Source: Modicisalibacter coralii (GTDB taxonomy: Bacteria > Pseudomonadota > Gammaproteobacteria > Pseudomonadales > Halomonadaceae). From it: 51,274 nt of DNA. Position 1 is the first letter of the stretch. The number at the start of each line of letters is the position of its first letter. The stretch lies in the NCBI RefSeq assembly GCF_004117855.1, contig NZ_QWBW01000033.1, positions 1 to 51,274 of the forward strand, read 5' to 3'. Position numbers and translations under genes: made by a program. The notes under the pieces are model-generated. The model worked only from the letters and a program-made list of their open reading frames with translations, made no database searches and had not been told where the DNA came from. Positions 27,765 to 36,497 of this stretch are shown piece by piece.

Positions 27765-28751
27765 ATGCGCCTCGAGCATGACGGCCCCCTCCCCGAGACG
27801 ATCGGCTTTTTGCTGCTGCCGCAGTTTTCGATGATGGCCTTCTTCTCGGCCGTCGAACCGCTGCGCATCGCCAATCGCATCGCCGGCCGCCAGGGCGCCG
27901 GACCGCCCTTGTTCGACTGGGCGTTGATCAGCGAGGACGGCGAGCCGGTCACCGCCTCCAACGGCATGACCCTGCTCGTCGATGCGTCGATCGAGACGCT
28001 GCACAGCCTGCCCTCGCTGGCGGTGTGCAGCGGTTTCGCCCCCGAACGGCGCCTGAGCCGCGCGGTAATGCGTTGGCTGCACCGCCTGGATGCCGCCGGC
28101 TGCGTGCTGGGCGGGGTGGATACCGGCTGCTTCCTGCTCGCCGAGGCGGGCCTGCTGGCCGGCGAACGGGTCACCCTGCACTGGGAGAGCCTGCCGGCGT
28201 TTCGCGAGCGCTACCCGATGATCAGCACCTCGGACGAACTCTTCGAGCTGGGGGCGCGACGCTTCTCCTGCGCCGGCGGGACCGCAGCCATGGACATGGC
28301 CCTCGACGTGATCGCCCGGCGCCACGGCAGCCAACTGGCGATCGATGTCTCCGAGCAGCTGGTTCACGAACGCCTGCGCGCCCGCGACGACCAGCAGCGC
28401 ATGACGCTGGCGCGTCGCCTGGGCACCCACAAGCGGGACCTGGTGGAAGCCGTGGCGTTGATGGAACGCCATCTGGAACAGCCGCGACCGATCGCCGACA
28501 TCGCTCGCCACTGCGGGGTGTCGCTGCGCCAACTGCAGCGCCTGTTCGACGAGGAACTCGCCAGCACCCCCAGCGCCTGGTACCTGGCGCTGCGCCTCGA
28601 CCGGGCCTGGCACCTGCTCGCCGAGACCGACCTCGACATCCTCGCCGTGGCGCTGGCCAGCGGCTTCACCTCGAGTTCGAGCTTCGCCCGGGCCTTCCGC
28701 CGGCACTACGGCCTGTCGCCGCGCCAGAGCCGCCAGCGCCCCACCGCTTGA
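27765..28751 (+). CDS. cdhR: GlxA-family AraC-type regulator, carnitine responsive (CdhR-like)
   Basis: A 328-residue regulator. The N-terminal DJ-1/PfpI-like (class I glutamine amidotransferase-like) domain covers about 10-190, with GFLLLPQFSMMAFFSAVEP and LGGVDTGCFLLAEAGLL. The C-terminal AraC DNA-binding domain covers about 225-325, with two helix-turn-helices (PIADIARHCGVSLRQLQRLF and ILAVALASGFTSSSSFARAF). GGGAGG precedes the ATG, 21 bp after caiX. It matches CdhR of Pseudomonas, activator of carnitine catabolism. It is convergent with the catabolic operon (12-bp gap). The effector is inferred as carnitine. Confidence 0.88.
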   Translation: MRLEHDGPLPETIGFLLLPQFSMMAFFSAVEPLRIANRIAGRQGAGPPLFDWALISEDGEPVTASNGMTLLVDASIETLHSLPSLAVCSGFAPERRLSRAVMRWLHRLDAAGCVLGGVDTGCFLLAEAGLLAGERVTLHWESLPAFRERYPMISTSDELFELGARRFSCAGGTAAMDMALDVIARRHGSQLAIDVSEQLVHERLRARDDQQRMTLARRLGTHKRDLVEAVALMERHLEQPRPIADIARHCGVSLRQLQRLFDEELASTPSAWYLALRLDRAWHLLAETDLDILAVALASGFTSSSSFARAFRRHYGLSPRQSRQRPTA

Positions 28752-28763
28752 ATGAGGCGAGCG

Positions 28764-29600
28764 CTACCGCGACCCGGTCGCGACCAACGCCTCGCGCAGC
28801 CCCTCGCAGAAGGCCGCCCAGGCCCGGTTCATCCCCGCAAGCTGCGCATGGGCATGCAGCGCGCCATGGACCATGTCGGGGGCGCGGTGATAGCGGATCT
28901 CGGCCCCCTGCGCCCGCCAATGCTCGATCGCCGCCTCGAAGGGGCGCGTGAGCGGGTCGTGCTCCACGGCCAAGGCCTCGATGCGCATCGCCGGTGGATG
29001 CGCCTCGCAGAGCGCGGGGACATCGTCGGCGATCGCGCGCCAGCTCGCCAGGAGCTCGTCGCGGGCGAGCAGCGGGGCATCGGGCCCCAGCGTCTCGGCA
29101 TCGGGCGTGCCCACCGGCGGGTAGATGAGCCCCAGCGGGCGCTGCCAGCCGAGACGGCGCGCCAGATCCAGCCCCAGCCGCGCCCCGGCGCTGTCGCCGA
29201 TCAGCGCGACCGGGCGGATACCCTCGACGACCGCGTGGCAGTCGTCCAGCGCCTGCCCGTAGTCGGCCTCGGGCGCCAGGCGGTAGTCGACGCTCACCAC
29301 CACATGGCCGAGCCGCCGCGCCAGATCGGCGGCGATACCGTGATGGCTGTGTATCGAGCCCAGATTCCAGCCGCCACCATGCAGATAGAGCACGATACCC
29401 GCTGTCGCGGCGTCGGGTCGGTAGCGGCGCACCCCGACACCGTCGACCTGATCATCTTCCCAGACCAGCCCCGCGGGATCCTGCGGCGCGAAGGAACGGC
29501 ACAGGGCCTCGTAGCGGCGGCGCGCGGTGAGCATGTCGTCGGCCGCGCCGACCTCGCGCAGACCCTGCTCGAAACGCCGGATGAAGTCGTCGACGGTCAT
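28764..29600 (-). CDS. Alpha/beta hydrolase, probable short-chain acylcarnitine esterase (HocS-like)
   Basis: A 278-residue hormone-sensitive-lipase-type hydrolase. The oxyanion motif HGGGW is at 74-78, with nucleophile Ser137 in GDSAG, and the catalytic His is likely in DMVHGAL near the C-terminus. GGAGG precedes the ATG at 29600; the longer open frame overlaps cdhB and is not used. It lies 44 bp downstream of cdhB in the carnitine operon. In Pseudomonas aeruginosa the equivalent position holds the hydrolase that releases carnitine from short acylcarnitines. That function is inferred from context. Confidence 0.85.
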   Translation of the reverse strand: MTVDDFIRRFEQGLREVGAADDMLTARRRYEALCRSFAPQDPAGLVWEDDQVDGVGVRRYRPDAATAGIVLYLHGGGWNLGSIHSHHGIAADLARRLGHVVVSVDYRLAPEADYGQALDDCHAVVEGIRPVALIGDSAGARLGLDLARRLGWQRPLGLIYPPVGTPDAETLGPDAPLLARDELLASWRAIADDVPALCEAHPPAMRIEALAVEHDPLTRPFEAAIEHWRAQGAEIRYHRAPDMVHGALHAHAQLAGMNRAWAAFCEGLREALVATGSR

Positions 29601-29644
29601 GGCAGCCTCCTCGGCGGCGGCGCTGCCGGACAGCGCCGTGTCGT

Positions 29645-30151
29645 TCACGATGCGGCGTCGCCGCGCCGCGGGATACCGATGCGCCGACCGGCCAGCGTCG
29701 GCCAGTCGGCGGGATCGCACCCCGGCAGCCCGGCGATGCACGCCTCGACGTCCCGCGGAAACGGCCCCGGCCGGCCACTGTCGGTGGCCATGCCCATCAG
29801 CATCTGCTCGCTGGTCGCCAGACACTGCCCATCGACATCGTCGAGGGTGAAGAACAGATGCAGCCGCTTGGCGTCGCGGTCCAGCACCCTCACGCTGACG
29901 ACCAGCGGCTGGTCGCGATGCGCCTCCCGGCGATAGCACAGGTGCGTTTCCAGCGTATAGAGGGTGTAGGCATGGCGCCGGCGCCCCGCCTCCCCCAGGT
30001 CGAGCCGCTCCATCAACGCCTCGACCGCCAGCGAAAAGACCCTGGCGTAGGCGGCGTCGTTCATGTGGCCATTGTAGTCGACCCATTCCGGTGCCACTCG
30101 CGTCTCCAGCACGCGCAACGCCGACGTCTCGCTCATAGCCGCCTCGCTCAT
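29645..30151 (-). CDS. cdhB: Betainyl-CoA thioesterase (4HBT family)
   Basis: A 168-residue hotdog-fold thioesterase. The 4HBT signature [21 protein letters not shown] lies near residues 19-39. Hydrolyses betainyl-CoA to glycine betaine and CoA in the carnitine pathway. The ATG at 30151 overlaps the cdhA stop (ATGA) and has GAGGGG upstream; an ATG five codons later is possible. Thioesterase fold and operon position both support the call; in some relatives the domain is fused to the dehydrogenase, here it is separate. Confidence 0.9.
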   Translation of the reverse strand: MSEAAMSETSALRVLETRVAPEWVDYNGHMNDAAYARVFSLAVEALMERLDLGEAGRRRHAYTLYTLETHLCYRREAHRDQPLVVSVRVLDRDAKRLHLFFTLDDVDGQCLATSEQMLMGMATDSGRPGPFPRDVEACIAGLPGCDPADWPTLAGRRIGIPRRGDAAS

Positions 30152-31101
30152 AGTCGCCCCTCCAGGCCCTCGGCTTCCGGCCAGTACTCCTCGACCAAGG
30201 CTAGCAGGCGCACCAGGAACTCGTCGCGCCGCGACTCCAGCGCATCGACGCTGCGGCCCGCCGCCTGATGCTCGCAACCCTCGACCACGCGATCGATCAG
30301 AGTGTCGGTGAGCTCCGGCGCCTCGAGCTTGGTCCAGGGCAGCTTCAGCGCCGGGCCGAACTGCTCGAGCATGTGGCGCATGCCCTGCTCGCCGCCGGCC
30401 AGGTGGAAGGTCAGGAAGGTACCCATCAGCGACCAGCGCAGCCCGCAGCCGTAGACCACCGCGGCGTCGATCTCCTCGGTGGTCGCCACGCCGTCGTTGA
30501 CCAGGTGCAGCGCCTCGCGCCACAGCGCCTCCATCAACCGGTCGGCGATATGGCCCTCGATCTCGCGGCGCACCACCAGCGGGCGCATCGCCAGCTCGCG
30601 GTAGCGCGCCTCGGCCTGGGCCAGGTGATCCGCGCCGGTCGCCTCGCCGCCGACCAGCTCCACCAGCGGCAGCAGATAGACCGGGTTGAAGGGGTGGGCG
30701 ACGATCACCCGGCCGGGCGCATTCGCGCAATCCTGTTGCAGATCGCTGGGCTTGAAGCCGGAGGTCGACGAGCCGATCGGCACTCCCGCCGGCGCCGCGG
30801 CGTCCAGCGCGGCGAGGATCTCGCGCTTGAGTTCGAGCCGTTCGGGGACGTTCTCCTGGATCAGGTCGGCGTTCGCCACCGCCGCTTCCAGGTTGTCGAC
30901 GAAGGCGAGCCTACCCGGGTCCGCGCCCTCGGCGAGCCCCAGGCGGGTCAGCGACGGCCAGGCCCGGGCCACGGCGTCGCGGGTGCGCCCCTCGGCGCCC
31001 GCGGCCGGGTCGAAGGCGACCACGTCCCAGCCCTGTGCCAGGGCTCGCGCGATCCAGCCATTGCCGATCACCCCGGTTCCGATGACGGCCAGACACGTCA
31101 T
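30148..31101 (-). CDS. cdhA: L-carnitine dehydrogenase
   Basis: A 317-residue member of the 3-hydroxyacyl-CoA dehydrogenase superfamily oxidising L-carnitine to 3-dehydrocarnitine with NAD+. The NAD motif is GTGVIGNGW (8-16). Family signatures are [23 protein letters not shown] and [17 protein letters not shown] (catalytic His region). The C-terminal helical domain begins near residue 185. It sits between cdhC and cdhB with ATGA overlaps at both ends, so the three are translationally coupled. The neighbours distinguish it from fatty-acid hydroxyacyl-CoA dehydrogenases. Confidence 0.93.
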   Translation of the reverse strand: MTCLAVIGTGVIGNGWIARALAQGWDVVAFDPAAGAEGRTRDAVARAWPSLTRLGLAEGADPGRLAFVDNLEAAVANADLIQENVPERLELKREILAALDAAAPAGVPIGSSTSGFKPSDLQQDCANAPGRVIVAHPFNPVYLLPLVELVGGEATGADHLAQAEARYRELAMRPLVVRREIEGHIADRLMEALWREALHLVNDGVATTEEIDAAVVYGCGLRWSLMGTFLTFHLAGGEQGMRHMLEQFGPALKLPWTKLEAPELTDTLIDRVVEGCEHQAAGRSVDALESRRDEFLVRLLALVEEYWPEAEGLEGRL

Positions 31102-32006
31102 GCCTCACCTCCTGCCTGCTTGCCGGTGACCGGGTCGCGCAGCGCGAGATGCGCGCGCGTCTCGGCCGGGGTCATGACCCGCGAGCCGAGGTTTTCGATG
31201 ATATCGGCGGCCTTTTCGACCAGATCGGCGTTGCGCGCCAGCACGCCCTTGCGCAGATACAGGTTGTCCTCCAGGCCGACCCGCGCATGACCGCCGAGCA
31301 GCACCGCCTGGGCGACCATCGGCATCTGCGCGCGCCCGATGCCGAAGGCGGCCCACTGGGCGTTCGACGGCAGCTTGTTGCGCATGGTCAGCATGGTCTC
31401 GGTATCGGCCTCGGCGCCCCAGGGGATGCCCAAGCACAACTGATAGAGCGGATCGCCGTCGATCAGGCCCTCGGCCTGGAGCTGACGGGCGAACCAGACG
31501 TGGCCCAGATCGAAGCATTCCAGCTCCGGCTTGACGCCGGCCGCCTGCACCAGCCGCGCATGCTCGCGCAGCCAGTCGGCGGTATTGATGTAGACGCTGT
31601 CGCCGAAGTTGAGGCTGCCGCAGTCCAGCGTGCACAGCTCCGGCAGCAACTCGCCGACCGGCGCGTGGCGCTCGGCGGGCGTCTGGATGTCGCTGCCCGG
31701 CCCGCCCCGGTAGGGGTCCTCGGCATCCGGCACCCAGTCGCCGCCGCCGCCGGCGGTGATGTTCATGACGATGTCGGTATCCGCCTCGCGGACCCGCTCC
31801 ATGACTTCACGGAAGTGCTCCCGGGAATGGCTGATGCCGCCGGTCTCGGGATCGCGCACGTGGATGTGGGCGACACTGGCGCCGGCCTTGGCGGCGGCGA
31901 TGCAGTCGTCGGCGATCTGCCGGGGGGTGATCGGCACGTGGGGGTTCTTGGCGGTGGTGTCACCGGCCCCGGTGACCGCACAGGTGAGAATGACCCTGGA
32001 TTGCAT
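31098..32006 (-). CDS. cdhC: Dehydrocarnitine cleavage enzyme (BKACE family)
   Basis: A 302-residue beta-keto acid cleavage enzyme (DUF849). Motifs: [27 protein letters not shown] (zinc His residues) and a terminal [13 protein letters not shown]. In carnitine degradation the enzyme reacts 3-dehydrocarnitine with acetyl-CoA to give betainyl-CoA and acetoacetate. The start at 32006 has AGGAG 8 nt upstream. First gene of cdhC-cdhA-cdhB-esterase. Specificity is inferred from operon context, since BKACEs act on several keto acids. Confidence 0.92.
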   Translation of the reverse strand: MQSRVILTCAVTGAGDTTAKNPHVPITPRQIADDCIAAAKAGASVAHIHVRDPETGGISHSREHFREVMERVREADTDIVMNITAGGGGDWVPDAEDPYRGGPGSDIQTPAERHAPVGELLPELCTLDCGSLNFGDSVYINTADWLREHARLVQAAGVKPELECFDLGHVWFARQLQAEGLIDGDPLYQLCLGIPWGAEADTETMLTMRNKLPSNAQWAAFGIGRAQMPMVAQAVLLGGHARVGLEDNLYLRKGVLARNADLVEKAADIIENLGSRVMTPAETRAHLALRDPVTGKQAGGEA

Positions 32007-32181
32007 GGCGCTCGCTCCTGGCTGTAGAAAACGCCCCCAGTGTGGCGCCACGCGACGGAAGCGACTTGACCCCTGGCGACGACTCACCCACACCAGACGA
32101 CAGCACGGAGCGTGACGGGATCCGCCCTCCTGAACGCCGTTGACGTCTTTGCGACGCCGATTGCCGAAGGGCCCCGGGATC

Positions 32182-32197
32182 TGGCACGGCTTCTGCA
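32182..32197 (+). promoter_or_regulatory. Sigma-54-type promoter upstream of the GH13_18 phosphorylase
   Basis: TGGCACGGCTTCTGCA matches the -24/-12 consensus TGGCACG-N4-TTGCW at all but one position; GG (32183-32184) and GC (32195-32196) have the invariant spacing. Transcription would start near 32208, leaving a leader of about 124 nt. No clear NtrC palindrome is seen upstream, so the activator is unknown. Confidence 0.6.
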
Positions 32198-32331
32198 ATG
32201 GGCTAGTGCAATGGCGACGACCGAACACGCCCCGCCCATCGGGCGCGCTTGCCAAATGGCACCGATCCCGCGAGCCTGACACGAGCCCCCGACGATGCGG
32301 CGCGGAGGGCACAACACAGGAGAAACAGCCG

Positions 32332-34134
32332 ATGGCCAACGACGATCCGGCGCCCAGGGCGCTACCTCCCACTCCCGCCGGCGCGCTGGACGAGGCCGCC
32401 TTCGTCGAACGGGCGCGGGCGCGCCTCGGCGAGGTCTATGGCGAGCGCACCGAAGAGGTGCTGCGCCGCCTGCTGACCCTGCTGTCGCACCACCACGGTG
32501 CCGCCCATGCCGCCCCGCGCCCGTTGTGGAGCGAACGCGACCAGTGGCTGATCACCTACGGCGACACCCTGCTCGACGGCGAGCGCCCCCCGCTCGAAGT
32601 GCTCGACGACTTCCTCGACGAACGCCTGTCGAACACCTTCAGCGGCGTGCACGTGCTGCCCTTCTTCCCCTGGAGCAGCGACGACGGCTTCGCCGTGGTC
32701 CACTATCGCGAGGTCAACCCGAGCCTCGGCGACTGGCAGGACATTCGCCGCCTGGCCGACAAGCGGGACCTGATGGTCGACCTGGTGATCAACCACGTCT
32801 CCCGCGAGTCGCTGTGGTTCGTCGACTACCTGGCCGGCACTCAGCCGGGGCGCGACTACTTCATCGAGATGGATCCCACCACCGACGTCTCCCAGGTCAC
32901 CCGGCCGCGCAATTCGCCGCTGCTGGTGCCGGTGTCGACCCGTCGCGGCACCCGTCATGTCTGGGCGACCTTCTCCGAGGACCAGATCGATCTCAACTTC
33001 GCCAACCCGGACGTGCTGCTCGAGTTCGTCGGCATCATGCTCTACTACGTCGAGCAGGGCGCGCGGATGATCCGCCTCGACGCCATCGCCTACCTGTGGA
33101 AGGAGATCGGCACCGCCTGCATCCACCTGCCGCAGACCCATGCCATCGTGCGCCTGCTGCGGGCGATCCTCGATCACGTCGCACCGGGGACGCTGCTGAT
33201 CACCGAGACCAACGTGCCGCACCGCGAGAACATGAGCTACTTCGGCCTCGAGCGGCTCGGCCCGGACGACACGCCCGACGAGGCGCACCTGATCTACCAG
33301 TTCACGCTGCCGCCGCTACTGGTGCACACCCTGACCAGCGGCGACGCCACCGCCCTGAAGACCTGGGCCAGCGGCCTGCCGACGCTGCCCGCCGGCTGCA
33401 GTTACTTCAACTTCACGGCCAGCCACGACGGCATCGGCGTGCGCGCCCTCGAAGGGCTGCTGCCGCAGCACGAGGTCGATGTCCTGCTCGAGCTGATGCA
33501 CCGTTTCGGCGGCTACGTGAGCATGAAGGCCAATCCCGACGGCAAGGACTCGCCCTACGAGATCAACATCACTTACTTCGACGCCCTCAAGGGCACCCGG
33601 CGCGGCGCCGACGCCTGGCAGGTGGAACGTTTCCTGTGCAGCCAGAACCTGCTGCTCGCCCTGCAGGGCATCCCGGGCATCTACTTCCACTCGCTGACCG
33701 CCACCCTCAACGACCACGAAGGCGTCGAGCGCAGCGGCCACCTGCGCGCCATCAACCGGCGGCACTGGGCTCGCGAGGAACTCGACGAACTGATCGACAG
33801 CCGCAGCACCCCGACCCGCGAGGCCTTCTTCTCGCTCAAGCGCCGCCTCAAGCTGCGTGCCGGCGAGCCCTGTTTTCACCCCGAGGCGCCGCAGCGCGTG
33901 CTTGACACCCCCGACGGGCTGTTCGCCGTCGAACGCGGGCCACTGCCCGACGGCCGCCGGCTGCTGGCGATCTACAACATCAGCGACAAGCGTCAGCCGC
34001 TGAGCCTGCCGGAACTCGCCGACGGCGAGTGGCGCGACGTGCTGAAGAACGGCGCACCGTACCGGCCGCGGCCCGAGGAGCGCGACATCCTGCGCCCCTA
34101 CCGCAGCCTGTGGCTGGTGCAGACCCCGACATGA
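32332..34134 (+). CDS. GH13_18 sugar phosphorylase, probably glucosylglycerate phosphorylase
   Basis: A 600-residue sucrose-phosphorylase-like enzyme with the GH13 barrel and catalytic residues Asp250 in RLDAIAYLWK, Glu292 in ITETNVPH and Asp366 in TASHDGIG. The acid/base motif ETNVPHREN is of the glucosylglycerate / glucosylglycerol phosphorylase type, not the sucrose phosphorylase type. Such enzymes split the solute with phosphate to alpha-glucose 1-phosphate. AGGAGA lies 10 nt before the ATG. The glucosylglycerate synthesis pair lies 10 kb away, supporting glucosylglycerate as substrate. A sigma-54-type promoter precedes it. Exact substrate remains inferred. Confidence 0.87.
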   Translation: MANDDPAPRALPPTPAGALDEAAFVERARARLGEVYGERTEEVLRRLLTLLSHHHGAAHAAPRPLWSERDQWLITYGDTLLDGERPPLEVLDDFLDERLSNTFSGVHVLPFFPWSSDDGFAVVHYREVNPSLGDWQDIRRLADKRDLMVDLVINHVSRESLWFVDYLAGTQPGRDYFIEMDPTTDVSQVTRPRNSPLLVPVSTRRGTRHVWATFSEDQIDLNFANPDVLLEFVGIMLYYVEQGARMIRLDAIAYLWKEIGTACIHLPQTHAIVRLLRAILDHVAPGTLLITETNVPHRENMSYFGLERLGPDDTPDEAHLIYQFTLPPLLVHTLTSGDATALKTWASGLPTLPAGCSYFNFTASHDGIGVRALEGLLPQHEVDVLLELMHRFGGYVSMKANPDGKDSPYEINITYFDALKGTRRGADAWQVERFLCSQNLLLALQGIPGIYFHSLTATLNDHEGVERSGHLRAINRRHWAREELDELIDSRSTPTREAFFSLKRRLKLRAGEPCFHPEAPQRVLDTPDGLFAVERGPLPDGRRLLAIYNISDKRQPLSLPELADGEWRDVLKNGAPYRPRPEERDILRPYRSLWLVQTPT

Positions 34135-34150
34135 GCCCCGTTCACAGCCG

Positions 34151-34172
34151 TCACGAATCAATTCGCCCCCAC
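34151..34172 (-). repeat. REP-like palindrome, inverted copy
   Basis: The minus strand reads GTGGGGGCGAATTGATTCGT, a GTGG-headed REP palindrome of the Pseudomonas/Halomonas type. It pairs in opposite orientation with the copy at 34221, 17 bp after the phosphorylase stop. Confidence 0.65.
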
Positions 34173-34453
34173 CCGCCCCGGCCTCGAGCGCCCGCCTAGG
34201 GCCCGGGCACGGGATAGCCCGTGGGAAGGAACTCGTTCCCGACGGCGGGGGCACGCCCCCATTCATCACGTCCCCCGGTCGATGCCGCAAGCGGGGTCTT
34301 GCCGGCTCGGGAGCACGCCCGCCCGGTGCCAGCGTCCCGACCACGGTAACGTTCACGAAAGATTGGCGCACTCGGGTCGCCAGAGCCACCGGCTTGCCGG
34401 TAAAGTGCCCTCAATCCGCCACCCTGGCGCTGCCGGCCATATCGTCACACCGA
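34173..34453. other. Intergenic region between phosphorylase and diguanylate cyclase
   Basis: The gene-free gap is 34135-34609. Besides the REP pair (34151 and 34221) and the palindromic repeat copy 2 (34454-34594), it contains a short hairpin CACGGG-ATAG-CCCGTG at 34208-34223. This has no T run and could be a processing structure or weak terminator. From 34246 to 34453 I see no gene or clear regulatory motif. Confidence 0.5.
34221..34245 (+). repeat. REP-like palindrome, direct copy
   Basis: GTGGGAAGGAACTCGTTCCC followed by GACGG: a GTGG head and a GGAAC-TC-GTTCC palindrome. It is nearly identical to the copy at 44457 and inverted relative to 34151, forming a two-unit mosaic. Confidence 0.7.
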
Positions 34454-34594
34454 GAGGGTGTTTACAAATTAGGCGAGCGAAGGCAAGACAAGGCAAAATC
34501 GACCGAAAAAGCGGAGTTTACACGGGGTAAATGAGCATTTTGAGGCCGATTTTAACGCCGTATTGTCGAGCGCAGGCATTTTGTAAACACCCTC
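34454..34594. repeat. Dispersed palindromic repeat, copy 2 (141 bp)
   Basis: The terminal inverted repeat is perfect: GAGGGTGTTTACAAA at the left, TTTGTAAACACCCTC at the right. The inner stem pairs AAAATCG with CGATTTT, and the apex is TTTAC-ACGGG-GTAAA. The conserved parts GCGAAGGCAAGACAAGGCAA, GTAAATGAGCATTTTGAG and AACGCCGTATTG match copy 1. It ends 15 bp before the diguanylate cyclase start, just ahead of its GAGGA ribosome-binding site, so it would be transcribed as its leader or overlap its promoter. Confidence 0.85.
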
Positions 34595-34609
34595 CGAGGA
34601 CCGTCACTC

Positions 34610-36091
34610 ATGTCACCATGGGCCTCCTGGCAAGCATGTCGCTGGCGCCAGGCCGACCTCGCGGCCGCGCGCCGCCTGCGCCAGCTCTGCCTGATTCTGG
34701 TCTGGCTGCTGGTCTGGCGGCTCTCCACGCTGATGGAATTCGCCCCCCACGCCAGCCTGTGGTTCCCCCCGGCCGGGCTGAGCTTCGCCGCCTTGCTGAT
34801 GCTGGGCCGGCGCGCCGTTCCCGCCCTGATGGTCTGCGCGATCGTCGCCACCTTCTGGGTCGATCGCCTCTACGCCTCGCACCTGCCCTGGCAGGAACTG
34901 CTGTACGCCGGCGTGCTGTTCGGGCTGGCGCACTGCGCCAGCTACGGCCTCGGTGCCTGGCTGCTCAAGAGTCTGATCCGTACCCGCGAGACGGTCTCGG
35001 TACCGGTGGTGGTGCCGCTGTTCCTGATCGTCGGCTGCCTGTCGGCGCTGTGCGCGACGCTGCTCGGCGTGGCCGCGCTGTGCACGGCCGGCCTGCTGGA
35101 GGGCGTCGTCCTCCAGGAACTGTGGCTGCCCTGGTGGGTCGGCGACATGGCCGGCGTGCTGGTCCTGACGCCCCTGTTCCTGGCCTTGTTGAGCTGGCGC
35201 TATCCCGGCGTCGAAACGTGGTTCGGTGGACTGACGTTCGCCACCGCGACGACGAGCCGGCGCGGGTTCCTGGGGAAGCTGCTGATCAGCCTGACCCTAC
35301 TCAGCCTGGTCATGCTGCTCGACGCGCACTTTCGCTCGCCCGAGATCGCCTTCGGGGTGTTCTTCCTGATCATCCCGCAGATGTGGATCGTCTACACGGA
35401 AACGCCGCTTCGCGGCGCGACGAGCATTGCGCTGTTCAGTACCCTGACGGCCCTGTGGGTCGCGGCGCTGGGGCTGATCGAACAGTCGCTGACCTATCAG
35501 TTCGCCATCTGCGTGATCGCTGCCAGCGGCTATTTCGGCTTCGCCGTTCCCGCCCTGCTCGCCCAGAACCGCCAGCTCAGCGAACTGGCCTTCCGCGACG
35601 GCCTGACCGGCGTCGTCACCCGTGGCCATTTCTTCGAACGCGCCGTCAGGATCCACGCCGAGGCACGGCGCCGCGGCAGCCCCGTGTCGCTGATCGTGTT
35701 CGACCTCGACCACTTCAAGGCCATCAACGACACCCATGGCCACGACGTGGGCGACAAGGCCTTGATCCGATTGTGTCAGGCCGTGCGCGCCGCGCTGGGC
35801 GCAAAGGACCTTTTCGGCCGCTTCGGCGGGGATGAATTCCTGCTGTTGCTGCCGGGGCACGACGGCAAGGCCGCCCGCCACCTGGCCGACCGGTTACAGC
35901 AGCGCCTCGGCGAGGTCCACGTCCCGCCGCTGCGTCATGGGCTATCGGCCACCTTCGGCGTGGTCACCCTGACGGATGACGAAACCGTGGCCCAGGCCTT
36001 CAGCCGGGCCGACCACCGGTTGCTCGAGGCCAAGCGGCAGCGATCGGCCGCGGCACCGTCGAACGCCAAAAGGACCGCGGACCGCGGCTGA
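34610..36091 (+). CDS. MASE1-GGDEF diguanylate cyclase
   Basis: A 493-residue membrane enzyme making cyclic di-GMP. The N-terminal MASE1 sensor has about eight hydrophobic helices (residues ~25-315) including the signature LWFPPAGLSFAALLMLG. The GGDEF domain begins DGLTGVVTRGHFF (330-342) and has an intact active site GGDEF (406-410). The allosteric I-site RxxD is degenerate (GAKD at 397-400), so product inhibition may be lost. The ATG at 34610 has GAGGA about 10 nt upstream. It is monocistronic. The signal sensed is unknown. Confidence 0.93.
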   Translation: MSPWASWQACRWRQADLAAARRLRQLCLILVWLLVWRLSTLMEFAPHASLWFPPAGLSFAALLMLGRRAVPALMVCAIVATFWVDRLYASHLPWQELLYAGVLFGLAHCASYGLGAWLLKSLIRTRETVSVPVVVPLFLIVGCLSALCATLLGVAALCTAGLLEGVVLQELWLPWWVGDMAGVLVLTPLFLALLSWRYPGVETWFGGLTFATATTSRRGFLGKLLISLTLLSLVMLLDAHFRSPEIAFGVFFLIIPQMWIVYTETPLRGATSIALFSTLTALWVAALGLIEQSLTYQFAICVIAASGYFGFAVPALLAQNRQLSELAFRDGLTGVVTRGHFFERAVRIHAEARRRGSPVSLIVFDLDHFKAINDTHGHDVGDKALIRLCQAVRAALGAKDLFGRFGGDEFLLLLPGHDGKAARHLADRLQQRLGEVHVPPLRHGLSATFGVVTLTDDETVAQAFSRADHRLLEAKRQRSAAAPSNAKRTADRG

Positions 36092-36095
36092 GCCC

Positions 36096-36497
36096 TCACA
36101 CCCGGCGGGCCAGCCACCAGCCGGCGGCCATGGCGACCAGCATCGCCACCAGCGGCAGGCTCGGCCCGGCGAGCGAGGCCACGGCCGGCCCCGGGCAGTA
36201 GCCGGAGAGCCCCCAACCGACACCGAACAGCGCCGCGCCGCCGAGCAGGCGGGCATCCAGGTCGCGGCGGGTGGGCAACGCGAAGCGCGGCGCCAGCCAG
36301 GGCACGCCACGCTTCCAGACCAGACGGTAACCGATGAAGGTCGTCATCACGGCGCCGCCGAGCACGAAGATCAGCGTCGGGTCCCAGTCGCCGGCGACAT
36401 CCAGGAAACCGATCACTCGGGTCGGATCGGTCATGCCGCCGATCGCCAGCCCCAGGCCGAACAGCAGCCCGGCCACGTAGCCCGGCAGCGTCTTCAT
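36096..36497 (-). CDS. YeeE/YedE-family membrane protein, second half (PmpB-like)
   Basis: A predicted 133-residue membrane protein with four hydrophobic helices. It keeps the conserved GLAIGGMTDPTRVIGFLD near the N-terminus and the cysteine motif GLSGYCPGPA, the transport-site cysteine of this family. The start at 36497 has GGGAGG upstream and overlaps the previous gene by ATGA. With its partner it forms a split YeeE/YedE channel, thought to carry thiosulfate or other reactive sulfur across the inner membrane. Operon context with pdo and sqr supports a sulfur substrate. Confidence 0.9.
   Translation of the reverse strand: MKTLPGYVAGLLFGLGLAIGGMTDPTRVIGFLDVAGDWDPTLIFVLGGAVMTTFIGYRLVWKRGVPWLAPRFALPTRRDLDARLLGGAALFGVGWGLSGYCPGPAVASLAGPSLPLVAMLVAMAAGWWLARRV

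Noticed and set aside
28764-30086. 440-residue extended form of the carnitine-operon esterase
   Set aside because: The extension overlaps cdhB in another frame. The ATG at 29600 has GGAGG and gives the usual length of this hydrolase family.
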